Shown: one piece after another, positions 33,545-43,100 of the stretch
How the letters are laid out: every line of letters starts with the position of its first letter
How positions within the stretch are numbered: position 1 is the stretch's first letter
Assembly: GCA_003243965.1 (NCBI GenBank)
Contig: QHBO01000023.1
Location: 1 to 44,758, forward strand
Source of the DNA: Chloroflexota bacterium
Lineage (GTDB): Bacteria; Chloroflexota; Limnocylindria; QHBO01
DNA: 44,758 nt
Direction of reading: 5' to 3'
Position numbers and translations under genes: made by a program
The notes under the pieces: model-generated
Databases searched by the model: none
Told to the model about the DNA's origin: nothing
The model's input: only the letters and a program-made list of their open reading frames with translations

Positions 33545-34159
33545 ATGCCGATACTTGACCGTTGGACCTCTGGATTGCGCGACGCGCGCGACGAGGCGTC
33601 CAACCGTGCCGAGCGCGTCCGCAGGGCGGCGGCGGGCGGCGACACGCGCCGCAGCGCCTTCCTCCCCACCGTGCTGGGTGCGCTTCTGGGCGCGCTGACC
33701 GCCTATCTGCTGGACCCCGACAAGGGCCGCGAACGCCGGGCACGGCTGCGCGAGACCGTCAACAGCCGGGTGGGTGACGTCCGGCACCGCGTCGAGCAGC
33801 GCCGCCGATGGAGCATCGACATGCTCGAGGGCAGGCTCGACCAGATGCGCCAGCCGGGCGGCGCGGGCGAAGCGCTCGACGATGCCTCGCTTGCCGCCAA
33901 GGTCGAGACCGAGCTGTTCGCAGACCAGTCGATCCCCAAGGGAAAGATCAACGTCAACGTTGAGGACGGGGTGGTCGTGCTGCGCGGCGAGGTCGACGCG
34001 GCCAAGCAGCGAACCGATCTGGTGCGCAGGGCAGGCCGCATCCCCGGTGTCGCGGACGTGACCAGCCTGCTCCACCTCCCCGGGGAGCCGGCGCCGGCCG
34101 AGCCGCCGCGCCACCATCCGGCGACCGCCATCGCCGCGTCGGAGGAAGCGCTTCCCTAG
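33545..34159 (+). CDS. YtxH-like/BON-domain protein
   Basis: A 204-residue protein with a basic N-terminal segment and a short hydrophobic stretch (about 38-56, GALLGALTAYLLDPDKGRERR) of the YtxH type. A helical linker and a BON domain (about 113-178; LAAKVETELFADQ, INVNVEDGVVVLRGEV, AGRIPGVADVTSLL) follow. BON domains bind phospholipids or other envelope components and are often stress-linked. The ATG at 33545 has GAGGAG upstream. It splits the fmt-to-rlmN neighbourhood on the opposite strand, and its stop overlaps the fmt stop. Confidence 0.82.
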   Translation: MPILDRWTSGLRDARDEASNRAERVRRAAAGGDTRRSAFLPTVLGALLGALTAYLLDPDKGRERRARLRETVNSRVGDVRHRVEQRRRWSIDMLEGRLDQMRQPGGAGEALDDASLAAKVETELFADQSIPKGKINVNVEDGVVVLRGEVDAAKQRTDLVRRAGRIPGVADVTSLLHLPGEPAPAEPPRHHPATAIAASEEALP

Positions 34160-35118
34160 CCGGCCGGCTCCAGGTCGGCCGGTCGCAGCGCGCCGAGCAG
34201 CACGAAGTCCCGCGCCAGCCCGCGACGCCAGGCCTCGCCTGGCATCGCGGGACGCCCCTCGGGCTGCACGATGTCCAACGCCACCGCGCCCTCGCCGCAC
34301 GCCACCCGGGGCTGCGCGCCGGGCAGCAGGGCGCCGATTGGGACATCGGGGATGCCGGGCAGCGGCGTCGTGCGGCGGATGTGCAGGCGGCGGCCGCCGA
34401 GCGTCGTCCAGGCCCCCGGCCACGGCTGCAGCGCGCGGACCTGTCGATCGATGGCAAGCGCGGAATGGCCCCAATCGATCCACCCGTCCGAGCGACGGAA
34501 CGGCCGGATCAGGGTCGCCCGTGACTCGTCCTGTGGCTGCGGATCCAGGCGCCGCTCGGCCCACGCTGCGAGCGCCGGTGGAATCCGCTCAGCTGCGAGC
34601 GCCGCCAGCCGCGCCTCCAGCTCCGGAGTCGTCTCGCGCCCGCTCACCGGAACCGACCACTGGCCGACGATCGGCCCGGCGTCGAGCTGCGGGACCATGA
34701 TCATCAGGCTCACGCCCGCCTCGGCGTCACCGGCCAGGATCGTGCCGGCCACCGGTGCTGCCCCTCGATGGCGGGGCAACACGGACGGATGGACGTTCAG
34801 CGCGGGCCGTGAGCCGACCGCCAGGAGATCGCCCGGGACCAACTGGCCGTAGGCGACCAGCAGGAGACCATCCGGAGCAAAATCGCCTATCGCGGCGGCG
34901 GCTTCAGCAGAACGAATGCGGGCCGGCGTCTCGATGCGAAGCCCGAGAGCGCGCCCCTGGTTCGCAATCGGCGAGGCGCGCGGGGCAAGGCCCCGCCCGG
35001 CAGGGCGGTCAGGACGCGTGATCACCAGGAGCTCGTCGGCCACCTCGGCGAGCCGCCCCAGCAACGGAACGCCAAACGCCCCCGTCCCCAGAAACGCGAT
35101 TCGGCCGATGCCCGCCAC
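34156..35118 (-). CDS. fmt: Methionyl-tRNA formyltransferase
   Basis: Fmt formylates initiator Met-tRNA. The 320-residue protein has IAFLGTGAFGVPLL, the catalytic-loop NVHPSVLPRHRGAAPV and LMIMVPQLDAGPI. A C-terminal OB-like domain begins near IDWGHSALAIDRQVRALQPWPGAW. Start is GTG at 35118, sharing a base with the def stop (TAGTG). Its TAG overlaps the convergent BON gene's TAG in a CTAG. def and fmt act on the same N-formyl group. Confidence 0.96.
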   Translation of the reverse strand: MAGIGRIAFLGTGAFGVPLLGRLAEVADELLVITRPDRPAGRGLAPRASPIANQGRALGLRIETPARIRSAEAAAAIGDFAPDGLLLVAYGQLVPGDLLAVGSRPALNVHPSVLPRHRGAAPVAGTILAGDAEAGVSLMIMVPQLDAGPIVGQWSVPVSGRETTPELEARLAALAAERIPPALAAWAERRLDPQPQDESRATLIRPFRRSDGWIDWGHSALAIDRQVRALQPWPGAWTTLGGRRLHIRRTTPLPGIPDVPIGALLPGAQPRVACGEGAVALDIVQPEGRPAMPGEAWRRGLARDFVLLGALRPADLEPAG

Positions 35119-35624
35119 TAGGTACCTGCGGCCGCCTCTTCCTCCACCTCGGCCGGACGGTCGCTGACACGCACCAACTCCTCGAGCGACGCGAGGGAAT
35201 CGATGTACAGCACCCCGTTCAGGTGGTCGATCTCGTGCTGCAGCGCCCGGGCGAGCAACTCGTCGCCCTTGATCCGAAACTCCCGGCCGTGCCGATTGCG
35301 CGCCTTGACCGTGATCTTCGCCGCGCGGCCTACCTCGGCCACGAACCCCGGCACCGACAGGCAGCCCTCCCAGTCCATCTCCTCGCCCGAGGCCCTGACC
35401 ACCTGCGGGTTGATCAGCTCGGTCAGCCTGTCCTCGAGCTCGATGATCGCCACCTGAAGCGGCACGCCGATCTGGTTGGCCGCGAGACCGATCCCCGGCG
35501 CATCCCGCATGGTGTCGACCATGTCGTCCAGAAGCCGGTGCAGGCTGGCGTCGAACTGGGTGACCCGCTTGGTCTTCTCGCGCAGAATCGGCGCCTCGGC
35601 GGTCAGGATGCGGCGAATGGACAT
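35118..35624 (-). CDS. def: Peptide deformylase
   Basis: Def removes the formyl group from new proteins. The 168-residue protein has the three family motifs GIGLAANQIGV, EGCLSVPG and QHEIDHLNG, including the metal ligands Cys and two His. The ATG at 35624 has no ribosome binding site. Instead a TACAAT -10-like box ends 6 bases upstream, which suggests a leaderless transcript. It follows priA by 25 bases. Confidence 0.97.
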   Translation of the reverse strand: MSIRRILTAEAPILREKTKRVTQFDASLHRLLDDMVDTMRDAPGIGLAANQIGVPLQVAIIELEDRLTELINPQVVRASGEEMDWEGCLSVPGFVAEVGRAAKITVKARNRHGREFRIKGDELLARALQHEIDHLNGVLYIDSLASLEELVRVSDRPAEVEEEAAAGT

Positions 35625-35630
35625 CGCGCA

Positions 35631-35636
35631 ATTGTA
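35631..35636 (-). promoter_or_regulatory. Possible -10 box giving leaderless def mRNA
   Basis: TACAAT on the minus strand ends 6 bases before the def ATG, so transcription would begin at or next to the start codon. No convincing -35 box was found in the end of priA. Confidence 0.45.
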
Positions 35637-35649
35637 GCCAAGCCGCTGC

Positions 35650-38022
35650 TCAGAGCAGCGACTCGGGATCGACGTCGATCGCTACCCCGGCGGGCACGCG
35701 CTCCAGTGCAGCGGCGCGCATCTGCACGTCCGGAGCGCGCAGCAGGACCTGCAGACGCCAGCGACCGGCGCGCCGGGGCACGTAGGCAGGCAGCGGTCCC
35801 AGCACCTCGATCCCGGGCAGGGCGGCGGCCTCTGCCGCAGCGCGGCCACGTGCCTCGCCGCGCCCCCGATCCGGATCCGCGACCAGCAGCCGGGCCAGCA
35901 CCGAGTATGGCGGATAGCCAAGCAGCCGCCGACGGAGCAGCTCCTCGTCGGCGAACCCGTCGATATCGAGACGCGCGGCCGCCCGGACGGCGTAGTGCGT
36001 TGGGGCGTAGGTCTGAACCACGAGGTGCCCCGGAGCGGGGCCCCTCCCCGCCCGCCCTGCGACCTGCGCGAGAAGTTGGAAGGTGCGCTCGGGCGCGAGG
36101 TAGTCGGGAAGGTTGAGTGTGACGTCCGCGGCGATCACGGCGGCCAGCGTGACGCTCGGCAGGTCGAGCCCCTTGGCGGCGAGCTGCGTTCCCACCAGCA
36201 CGTCCAGCCGTCCGTCGCGGAAGTCGTCGTACACCGCCTCGAACCCGCGACGCGCCGCGAGCGCGTCCGAGTCGAGGCGCCCGATGCGGAGCCGCGGGAA
36301 CCGCGCGCGCAGCTCGGCCTCGACGCGCTGCGTCCCCGCCCCGAAGTGTCGGATGCGCCGGCTGCCGCACGTCGGGCAGCTGCTCGGCAGCGCGGCGCTG
36401 CGTCCGCAGTGATGGCAGCGCAGCTGATCGCCGGCCAGGTGGTAGACGAACGGCAGGTCGCACTCGGGACATCGGACCGGGTCGCCGCAGTCCCGGCACA
36501 GGATGAAGGTCGCGGCCCCACGACGGTTGATGAGCAGGACAGCCTGGGCATCGCCGCTGTGCAGCGCCGCCAGGCGCTCCTCGAGCTGCGCGCTGAAGAT
36601 CGAGTGATTCCCGGCCGCCAGCTCGGCGCGCATGTCGACCACCTCGACGGTCGGCGCTGCACCGACACGGCGCTCCACGAGCCTGACCCGCTCGGCGAGG
36701 CCACCTCGCGCCCGGGCGATAGCGGTCACCTCGGGAGTCGCAGTGCCGAGCAGTACCCGGGCACCCACGATGTCGGCACGCCGTCGTGCCGCCCAGCGCG
36801 CGTCGTAGCGCGGCGTTCGGTCGGACTTGTAGCCGCCATCGTGTGCCTCGTCGAGCACCAGCAGGCCAAGCTCGGGGAGCGGCGCGAACACCGCCATCCG
36901 GGTGCCGACCACCACCCGCGCCTCGCCACGCAGGATTCGCCACCACTCGTCGTGGCGCTCCCCTGCGGAGAGACCCGAGTGCAGCACGGCCATCGGTCCG
37001 ATGCCAACGGCGGCCATCCGGTCGGCGAGCTGCGGCACGAGCGAGACCTCGGGCACCAGCAGCAGTGCGCTGCGGCCGGCCTTCAGCTGGCGGGCAATCG
37101 CCGCCAGGTAGACATCGGTCTTGCCCGACGCGGCGACGCCATCGATCTGCAGCTCACCGCCCGGAGGCAGGCGCGCCAGGGCGGCGAGGGCAGCCTCCTG
37201 CTCGGCCGCGAGCTGGTGCGGGAGCGCCTCCGGCGGCCGGCGGTGAGACAGCGGGTTGCGCGCCACCGTTCGCCATCCGAGCGCCACGAGGCCACGCTCC
37301 TCGAGTCGCAGCAGCGGTGCCCGAAGCGACGCCGCGGAGACGCCGAGCGCGCCAGCGAGCTGCGGAACGTCCATCTCGTCCTGGCCGAGGAGTGCCAGCA
37401 GCGCGGCCTGGCGCGGCGCCCGCCGGGGCAGAGAGCGGTCGGCATTCACCCGCCGCGCGGTCCGCTCGCGGCGCGACCCGACCTCAGGCGCGCGCAGCGT
37501 CCACTCCGCGCGAATCGCTCCGGCCCCCCGCAGCCTCTCAAGGCGAGCGTCGCGGTCCCGGCCGCCGAGGTGGCGGCGCAGCGTCCGATCGTCTGCCGTC
37601 CCGTCCGCGCCACCGACCAGACCCGACGGCAGGGCCGATCCATCGAGGATCCGCCACCGTCGCTCGAGACGGGACTCCAGCCCCGGGGGCAGCATCGCCG
37701 CGATGGTGGTCCCGATCGGCGCGCGGTAGTAGACCGCCACTTCCTCGGCCAGTCGGAGGAGGTCGGCAGTCAGCATCGGCGCCGAGACAACGGCCTCGAC
37801 AGATCGGAGCGTGTCGTTGGGTGTGGCACCCATCGGTCCCTCCTCGACCTCGAGCAGGTAGCCGAGCGCGAGGCGAGAGCCGTACGGCACGAGCAGCAGG
37901 GAGCCCGGATGCGGCGTCGGCACGTGAGATGGCAGCACGTAGCTGAACGTGCGCTCCGGCCGGTCGGCCTGAGCCTCGACCGCCACGCGGGCGATGCGCC
38001 GGCCGTCGGGTGCCGGGGTCAC
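35650..38022 (-). CDS. priA: Primosomal protein N' (replication restart helicase PriA)
   Basis: PriA reloads the replisome at collapsed forks. The 790-residue protein has the N-terminal 3'BD-like domain (FSYVLPSHVP...) and a winged-helix region. The SF2 motor carries Walker A GVAASGKT and DEAHDGGYKS. The zinc-binding cluster is CRDCGDPVRCPEC...CHHCGRS...CPTCG, followed by AGRAGRGPAPG and a C-terminal domain. The start is GTG at 38022, 7 bases after the gmk stop. Helicase motif II reads DEAHD rather than DEEHD. Confidence 0.96.
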   Translation of the reverse strand: MTPAPDGRRIARVAVEAQADRPERTFSYVLPSHVPTPHPGSLLLVPYGSRLALGYLLEVEEGPMGATPNDTLRSVEAVVSAPMLTADLLRLAEEVAVYYRAPIGTTIAAMLPPGLESRLERRWRILDGSALPSGLVGGADGTADDRTLRRHLGGRDRDARLERLRGAGAIRAEWTLRAPEVGSRRERTARRVNADRSLPRRAPRQAALLALLGQDEMDVPQLAGALGVSAASLRAPLLRLEERGLVALGWRTVARNPLSHRRPPEALPHQLAAEQEAALAALARLPPGGELQIDGVAASGKTDVYLAAIARQLKAGRSALLLVPEVSLVPQLADRMAAVGIGPMAVLHSGLSAGERHDEWWRILRGEARVVVGTRMAVFAPLPELGLLVLDEAHDGGYKSDRTPRYDARWAARRRADIVGARVLLGTATPEVTAIARARGGLAERVRLVERRVGAAPTVEVVDMRAELAAGNHSIFSAQLEERLAALHSGDAQAVLLINRRGAATFILCRDCGDPVRCPECDLPFVYHLAGDQLRCHHCGRSAALPSSCPTCGSRRIRHFGAGTQRVEAELRARFPRLRIGRLDSDALAARRGFEAVYDDFRDGRLDVLVGTQLAAKGLDLPSVTLAAVIAADVTLNLPDYLAPERTFQLLAQVAGRAGRGPAPGHLVVQTYAPTHYAVRAAARLDIDGFADEELLRRRLLGYPPYSVLARLLVADPDRGRGEARGRAAAEAAALPGIEVLGPLPAYVPRRAGRWRLQVLLRAPDVQMRAAALERVPAGVAIDVDPESLL

Positions 38023-38029
38023 CGGGCGG

Positions 38030-38665
38030 TCAGACCTGGACGTTGCGCGGCGGGTCTCGGCGCGCCTCTGCCTGGACGATGTCCCAGATCTGCCCGGCGG
38101 CCTCCTCGGGATGGCCCGTCTCGTTGACGATCACGTGATCGTAGTCGTCGGCCGCGGCCATCTCCTGCTCCGCGTTCCGCCTCCGCAGCGCCATGGAGCT
38201 GTCGTCCTCCGACCCGCGGCCGCGTAGGCGCGCGGCGAGGTCCTCGATCGACGGCGGCATGACGAAGATCAGCAGTGCATCGGGGACGAGCTGACGGATG
38301 GACCGTGCTCCCTGCGGGTCGATGGTCAGGAACGCATCCCTGCCCGCTGCCAGGATCCCGCGAACCTGCCCGATCGGGGTCCCGTACCAGTTGCCGTGGA
38401 CCACGGCACATTCCAGCAGGCCGTTGGCGCGACGAAGCTCGTCGAACTCGGCGGGTGTCAGGAAGTGGTAGTGCACCTTGTCGATCTCTCCGGGACGGCG
38501 GCGGCGCGTGGTGGCCGTCACGATCGGCACGACCTGCGGATGGCGGCGGGCGAGCTCCGCCACGATCGTGCTCTTGCCGACGCCGGACGGCCCGGAAACG
38601 ACGACCAGCAGGGGGTTCGGAAAGGTCAGCCGCTTGATCCGGGACGGCGACCTCGGAGCAGGCAT
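38030..38665 (-). CDS. gmk: Guanylate kinase
   Basis: Gmk phosphorylates GMP to GDP. The 211-residue protein has the P-loop VVSGPSGVGKST, the TTRRRRPGEIDKVHYHF nucleotide-binding stretch and the lid-region segment ending RGRGSEDDSSMALRR. The N-terminal dozen residues are basic. The ATG shares one base with the rluD stop (TGATG). It is followed by priA; rpoZ and coaBC, commonly found between them, are absent here. Confidence 0.96.
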   Translation of the reverse strand: MPAPRSPSRIKRLTFPNPLLVVVSGPSGVGKSTIVAELARRHPQVVPIVTATTRRRRPGEIDKVHYHFLTPAEFDELRRANGLLECAVVHGNWYGTPIGQVRGILAAGRDAFLTIDPQGARSIRQLVPDALLIFVMPPSIEDLAARLRGRGSEDDSSMALRRRNAEQEMAAADDYDHVIVNETGHPEEAAGQIWDIVQAEARRDPPRNVQV

Positions 38666-39642
38666 CAGCCACTCTCCCCGGCACGGGCGCCCACACCCTG
38701 TGGGAGGCGCTCGCTGCCGAGCCCTACCGCTGCCAGACTGCCGGCCAGGTCCGCCGGCAGCGCGCTCCAGGCCTCGAGCGGTGATCCGTCAACGGGGCGC
38801 GCAAGGCGCAGCCGCGCGGCATGAAGGAACTGTCTGGTCAGCCCGCCTGGCCCGATTCCGCCGCCGTAGCGACTGTCGCCGACGATCGGCAGCCCGAGGT
38901 ACGTCAGGTGGGCGCGGATCTGGTGTGTGCGCCCGGTCAAGGGGTGCAGCGCGAGCAGGCTATGGCCGTTGCCCGCGTCGAGCACGTCGTACTCGGTGAC
39001 CGCCTCGCGCCCGCCCGCGACGACCGCCATCCGCTGGCGGTCGCGCGGGTCGCGACCGACGGGCGCCTCGATCCGCCCCTGCGTCGCCGGTGCCGCCCCG
39101 CGCACCAGGGCCAGGTACTCCTTCTCGACCGTGCGGAGGGCGAACTGCCGCATCAGCGAGGCCTGAGCGGCATCGGTCTTGGCCACCACCATCAGGCCCG
39201 ATGTATCACGGTCGAGCCGGTGGACGATGCCGGCGCGCTCCACGCCCGCGATCGAGCCGAGCCGCTCCCCCGACTGCCGTGCGCGCCCGAGCAGCGCGTT
39301 GACGAGCGTCCCCGACGAGTGGCCTGCGGAGGGATGGACGACCAGGCCGGCGGGCTTGTCGAGGATCAGCATCGCCTCGTCCTCGTAGGCGAGCCGCAGC
39401 GGAATCGATTCCGGCTGAAGCGTCGGATCCGGCGGCGCGCTCAGTTCCACCCGGATCAGCTCCCCGCCACGCAACCGGTCGCTGGAGCGCACGCGGCGAC
39501 CTTCGACCAGGACTCTGCCGTCACCGACCAGCCGCTGGGCATGCGCGCGCGAGATGCCCGCCACGGAGGCGACCGCAAGGTCGACGCGTCCGGGCGGTCC
39601 GGGCTGCTCCACGACGCGGTCACCGGCGAGCGGCGCGCTCAC
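38665..39642 (-). CDS. rluD: 23S rRNA/tRNA pseudouridine synthase, RluD-type
   Basis: A 325-residue RluA-family pseudouridine synthase. It has an N-terminal S4 domain (about 15-75; VASVAGISRAHAQRLVGDGRVLVEGRRV) and the catalytic motif IVHRLDRDTSGLMVVAKT with the active Asp. HPLTGRTHQIRAHL marks the C-terminal part of the core. Start is GTG at 39642, overlapping the lspA stop (GTGA). The lspA-rluD pair is conserved; the exact target uridines cannot be read from sequence. Confidence 0.94.
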   Translation of the reverse strand: MSAPLAGDRVVEQPGPPGRVDLAVASVAGISRAHAQRLVGDGRVLVEGRRVRSSDRLRGGELIRVELSAPPDPTLQPESIPLRLAYEDEAMLILDKPAGLVVHPSAGHSSGTLVNALLGRARQSGERLGSIAGVERAGIVHRLDRDTSGLMVVAKTDAAQASLMRQFALRTVEKEYLALVRGAAPATQGRIEAPVGRDPRDRQRMAVVAGGREAVTEYDVLDAGNGHSLLALHPLTGRTHQIRAHLTYLGLPIVGDSRYGGGIGPGGLTRQFLHAARLRLARPVDGSPLEAWSALPADLAGSLAAVGLGSERLPQGVGARAGESG

Positions 39643-40148
39643 GCCGGAGCCTCGCGGTCGCCGCGCTCGATGAGGCTGAGGCTGAGCACCAGCGAGAGGA
39701 TACCGATCACGATCGCCGAGTCGGCGACGTTGAACGTCGGCCACCTGGTCGAGCCGAATCCGACCGAGATGAAATCCGTCACGAACCCACTCCGCAGGCG
39801 GTCGGTGACGTTACCCAGCGTCCCGCCCAGGACGAGCCCGAGGACGAGGTACAGCCACAGGCTTCGACCCTGGAAGGCGCGGTAGAAGTACACGATCATG
39901 CCCAGCGCGAACACGGTGACCACCAGGAACAGTACGGTCCCGCCCTGGAACAGACTGAACGCCGCGCCACTGTTGCGGGCATGCCACAGCTCCACGAGGT
40001 CGCCGATGAGCGGAACCCGCTGGTCCAGATCGAGGCGCGCCTGGACCAGCGCCTTGGTGACCTGATCGGCAAGATAGATGGTCGCCCCGGTGGCCAGCAG
40101 CACCACCGCCGGCGACCAGCCGGCGTGGGGCGGCCGAGTGTTCGTCAT
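39639..40148 (-). CDS. lspA: Lipoprotein signal peptidase
   Basis: LspA cleaves signal peptides of lipidated prolipoproteins. The 169-residue protein has four membrane segments and the catalytic aspartates in GTLGNVTDRLRSG and FNVADSAIVIG. The conserved NSGAAFSLF motif is also present. It acts on lipoproteins such as the one encoded at 29064-30722. The ATG lies 33 bases after the ileS stop. Confidence 0.97.
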   Translation of the reverse strand: MTNTRPPHAGWSPAVVLLATGATIYLADQVTKALVQARLDLDQRVPLIGDLVELWHARNSGAAFSLFQGGTVLFLVVTVFALGMIVYFYRAFQGRSLWLYLVLGLVLGGTLGNVTDRLRSGFVTDFISVGFGSTRWPTFNVADSAIVIGILSLVLSLSLIERGDREAPA

Positions 40149-40181
40149 CGCCGCCGAATCGTAGCCGATGGTCGCTCCGGG

Positions 40182-43100
40182 TCAGGCGCGGCGGACTGCC
40201 AGGCGAATCGGCGTGCCGTCGACATCCAGCTTCTCGATGCGGTCTGCATCCGGCAGCGCGGCGTCCGCGGCGAGAGCTATCGAGGTGGCCAGGGTCTCGT
40301 CGGCGAGCCATGCCCGGAACGGCTCGAGTCGACGAAGCGTCGCCTGATCAGCGCTCACCGCCGCCGCGATCCGGTCGCTGATCTCATAGCCCGCGGTCCG
40401 TCGAAGGTTCTGCAGCCGGTGGGCGACCTCACGCGCCAGGCCCTCGGCGAGGAGCGCCTCGTCCAGCGCCGTATCGAGCGCCACCAGGAGGTCTCCCTCC
40501 TCGGCGACCTCGTGGCCGGGGCGAGCGCGCGCGTGCAGCTCGAACTCGTCCGGCGCGAGGGTCTCGCCACCGACGCGGGCCTCGCCGGTGTCCGTCAGCT
40601 CCCACTGCCCGGCGCGCGCGGCGGCCATGATCCTGCCCACCGCGGCCCCGTGCCGCGGGCCGACCACCGGAAGCAGCGGGTAGAGCGTGCGCTCGATCAT
40701 CTGCGACTCGTCGGGGATCAGATCGAAACGCTTGGCATTCAGCTCGTCGAGCACCTCGGCGGCGAGCTCGGCGGCCATCGCCGGGTCGTCGGCCAGAGAC
40801 CCCCGCGCGCCGGCGGCCGGCGGTAGCTTGATGCGCACCGCGGCGATCGGCTGGCGCGTGCGCAGCCCACTCGCCGCGCGAGCCGCGCGTCCCAATCCGA
40901 CGATCCGTCGCGCAAGCGCCACCCCTTCCTCCACGTCCGGTTCCACCGCCTCCGCGGCGGAGGTCGGGAATGCGGTCAGGTGCACGCTGTCGGGGGCGGC
41001 GGGATCGACCGCCGCCACGAGGTTCTCCCAGATCGCATCGGCGACGTGCGGCACGAACGGCGCGAGCAGCTGCGCCAGCGTCCCGAGCGTGCGGTGCAGC
41101 GTCGCATAGGCGCTGCGCTTGTCCGCGTCCAGCTCTCCCTTCCAGAAGCGGCGCCGGTTGCGACGGACGTACCAGTTCGAGAGGTCCTCGACGAATGACT
41201 CGATGGCCCGCGCCGCAGCCGCGGCGTCGTAGGCGTCAAGAGAGCGCCGGACCTCGCTGACCAGGCCGGCGAGCCGCGACAGGATCCATCGGTCCAGCAG
41301 GCTCGCACCACCCGGCGGATCGCTCGCCTCCGGCACCCAGCCGTCCAGACGGGCGTACGTCACCAGGAAGCTGTAGGTGTTCCACAGCGGTAGGAAGAAC
41401 CGACGGATGACCTCGGCCCCCGGGCCATAGCCGAAATTCAGGTTCGCGGCCGGGTTCGCGACCGCATACATCCAGCGCATCGCATCGGCGCCGATGCGCT
41501 CGGCGGCCTCGTCGAACGGGATCGAGTTGCCGCGGCTCTTGTGCATCTCCTCTCCGTGCTCGTCGCGCACCAGCGCGTGCCCGAGCAGGGTCCGCATCGG
41601 TGCCCGATCGGCCATCACCGTCGACATGGTGAGCAGGGCGTAGAACCAGTTGCGGAACTGGCCGGGGAACGACTCGGTCACGAAGTCGGCAGGGAACCAC
41701 TCCTCCCAGCCGGCGCGATCCGTCTGCCAGCCCAGGGTGCTGAAGGCCACGATGCCCGCGTCGAGCCACGGGTTGCCGACCTCTGGGATGCGGTGTGCTG
41801 CCCCGCCACAGCTGGCACATGCGATCGTCACGGCGTCGATCCACGGCCGGTGCGGCGTGTGCCCGTCAAACGCCTCCCAGCCCGACACCGCGCGCTGCTG
41901 CAGCTCGTCTCTTGAACCGATCACCTCGAACGCGTCGCAGCCCTCGCAGACCCAGATCGGCAGCGCCAGTCCGTAGTACCGCTTCTTGGAGAGCATCCAG
42001 TCGCCCATGTTCCGCAGCCAATCCAGCTCTCGCTCCATGAGCCCGATCCTGGGCAGCCATTCGACCTGGCGCGTGACGGCGCTGATTGGCTCGCGGAGCG
42101 GGTCCATGGCGATGAACCACTCATCCACCAGCCGGAAGAGCAGCTCGGTGCCACAGCGCCAGCAGACCGGGTACGCGTGCACGTACCGCTCGCGGGCGAC
42201 GAGAAGCCCCTTTCGCTCCAGGTCGGCGGCCACCGCGCCGGCAACATCCTGCTGCGGGTCGGGCGTGGCTCCCGCAAAGCGGCCCGTCTGCCAGCCATAG
42301 CCCTCCTTGAAGACGCCCCCCTCGTCGATCGGGTCGAGCACCGCCAGCCCGTACTCCTTGGCGAGGCCGAAGTCCTCCTGGCCGCAGCCGGGGGCGATGT
42401 GCACGATCCCGGTTCCCTCCGTGTCGCTCACCTCCTCCCAAGCGATGACCGTGTGCGCGACGCCCTGTTGGATCGGCAGCTCGTCATAGGGACCCTGATA
42501 GCTGAGGCCGAGCAGATCCCGACCGGGCACCTCGCGGAGCACTTCGGCGTCCGGCGCGACCCGCGCACGCGATCCGCGCGACAGCCACCAGCGCCCCCCA
42601 TCCGTGCCGACCACCAGCTGGTACACCAGCTCGGGGTGGACGGCGGCGGCGACGTTGCTCGACAGCGTCCACGGCGTGGTGGTCCACACCAGCAGCGACT
42701 CGCCCTCGTGGCCCGCCGTGGAGACCGGCAGCCGCAGCGTCACCGACAGGTGGCGGATGTCGCGGTAGCCCTCGGTGACGATCTCCATGTTGCTGATGCC
42801 GGTCCCGCACCGAGGACACCAGGGCATCACGTCGTGACCCTTGTAGACCCACCCGCGCTCGTGGCAGCGTTTCAGGAACGCCCAGATCGTGTAGTTGTTC
42901 TCCTCGGAGTTGGTGAAGTAGGAATGCTCCCAGTCCATCCAGTACCCGAGTCGTTTGCTCTGCTCGGTCTGGATCGCGGCGAAGCGCTGGACGCGCTGCA
43001 TGCAGCGCTGGACGAAGCGGTCGATCCCATACCGCTCGATCTCCCGCTTGTTGGTGAAGCCGAGCTCCCGCTCCTCCTCGACCTCGATCCACAGCCCCTG

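Noticed and set aside
34158-34169. 12-bp palindrome AGCCGGCCGGCT at the end of fmt
   Set aside because: It lies in coding sequence, has no loop and is easily produced by Gly/Ala/Pro codons in GC-rich DNA.
35995-38127. 710-codon plus-strand open frame opposite priA
   Set aside because: PriA motifs are complete on the other strand; the antisense frame has no domain.
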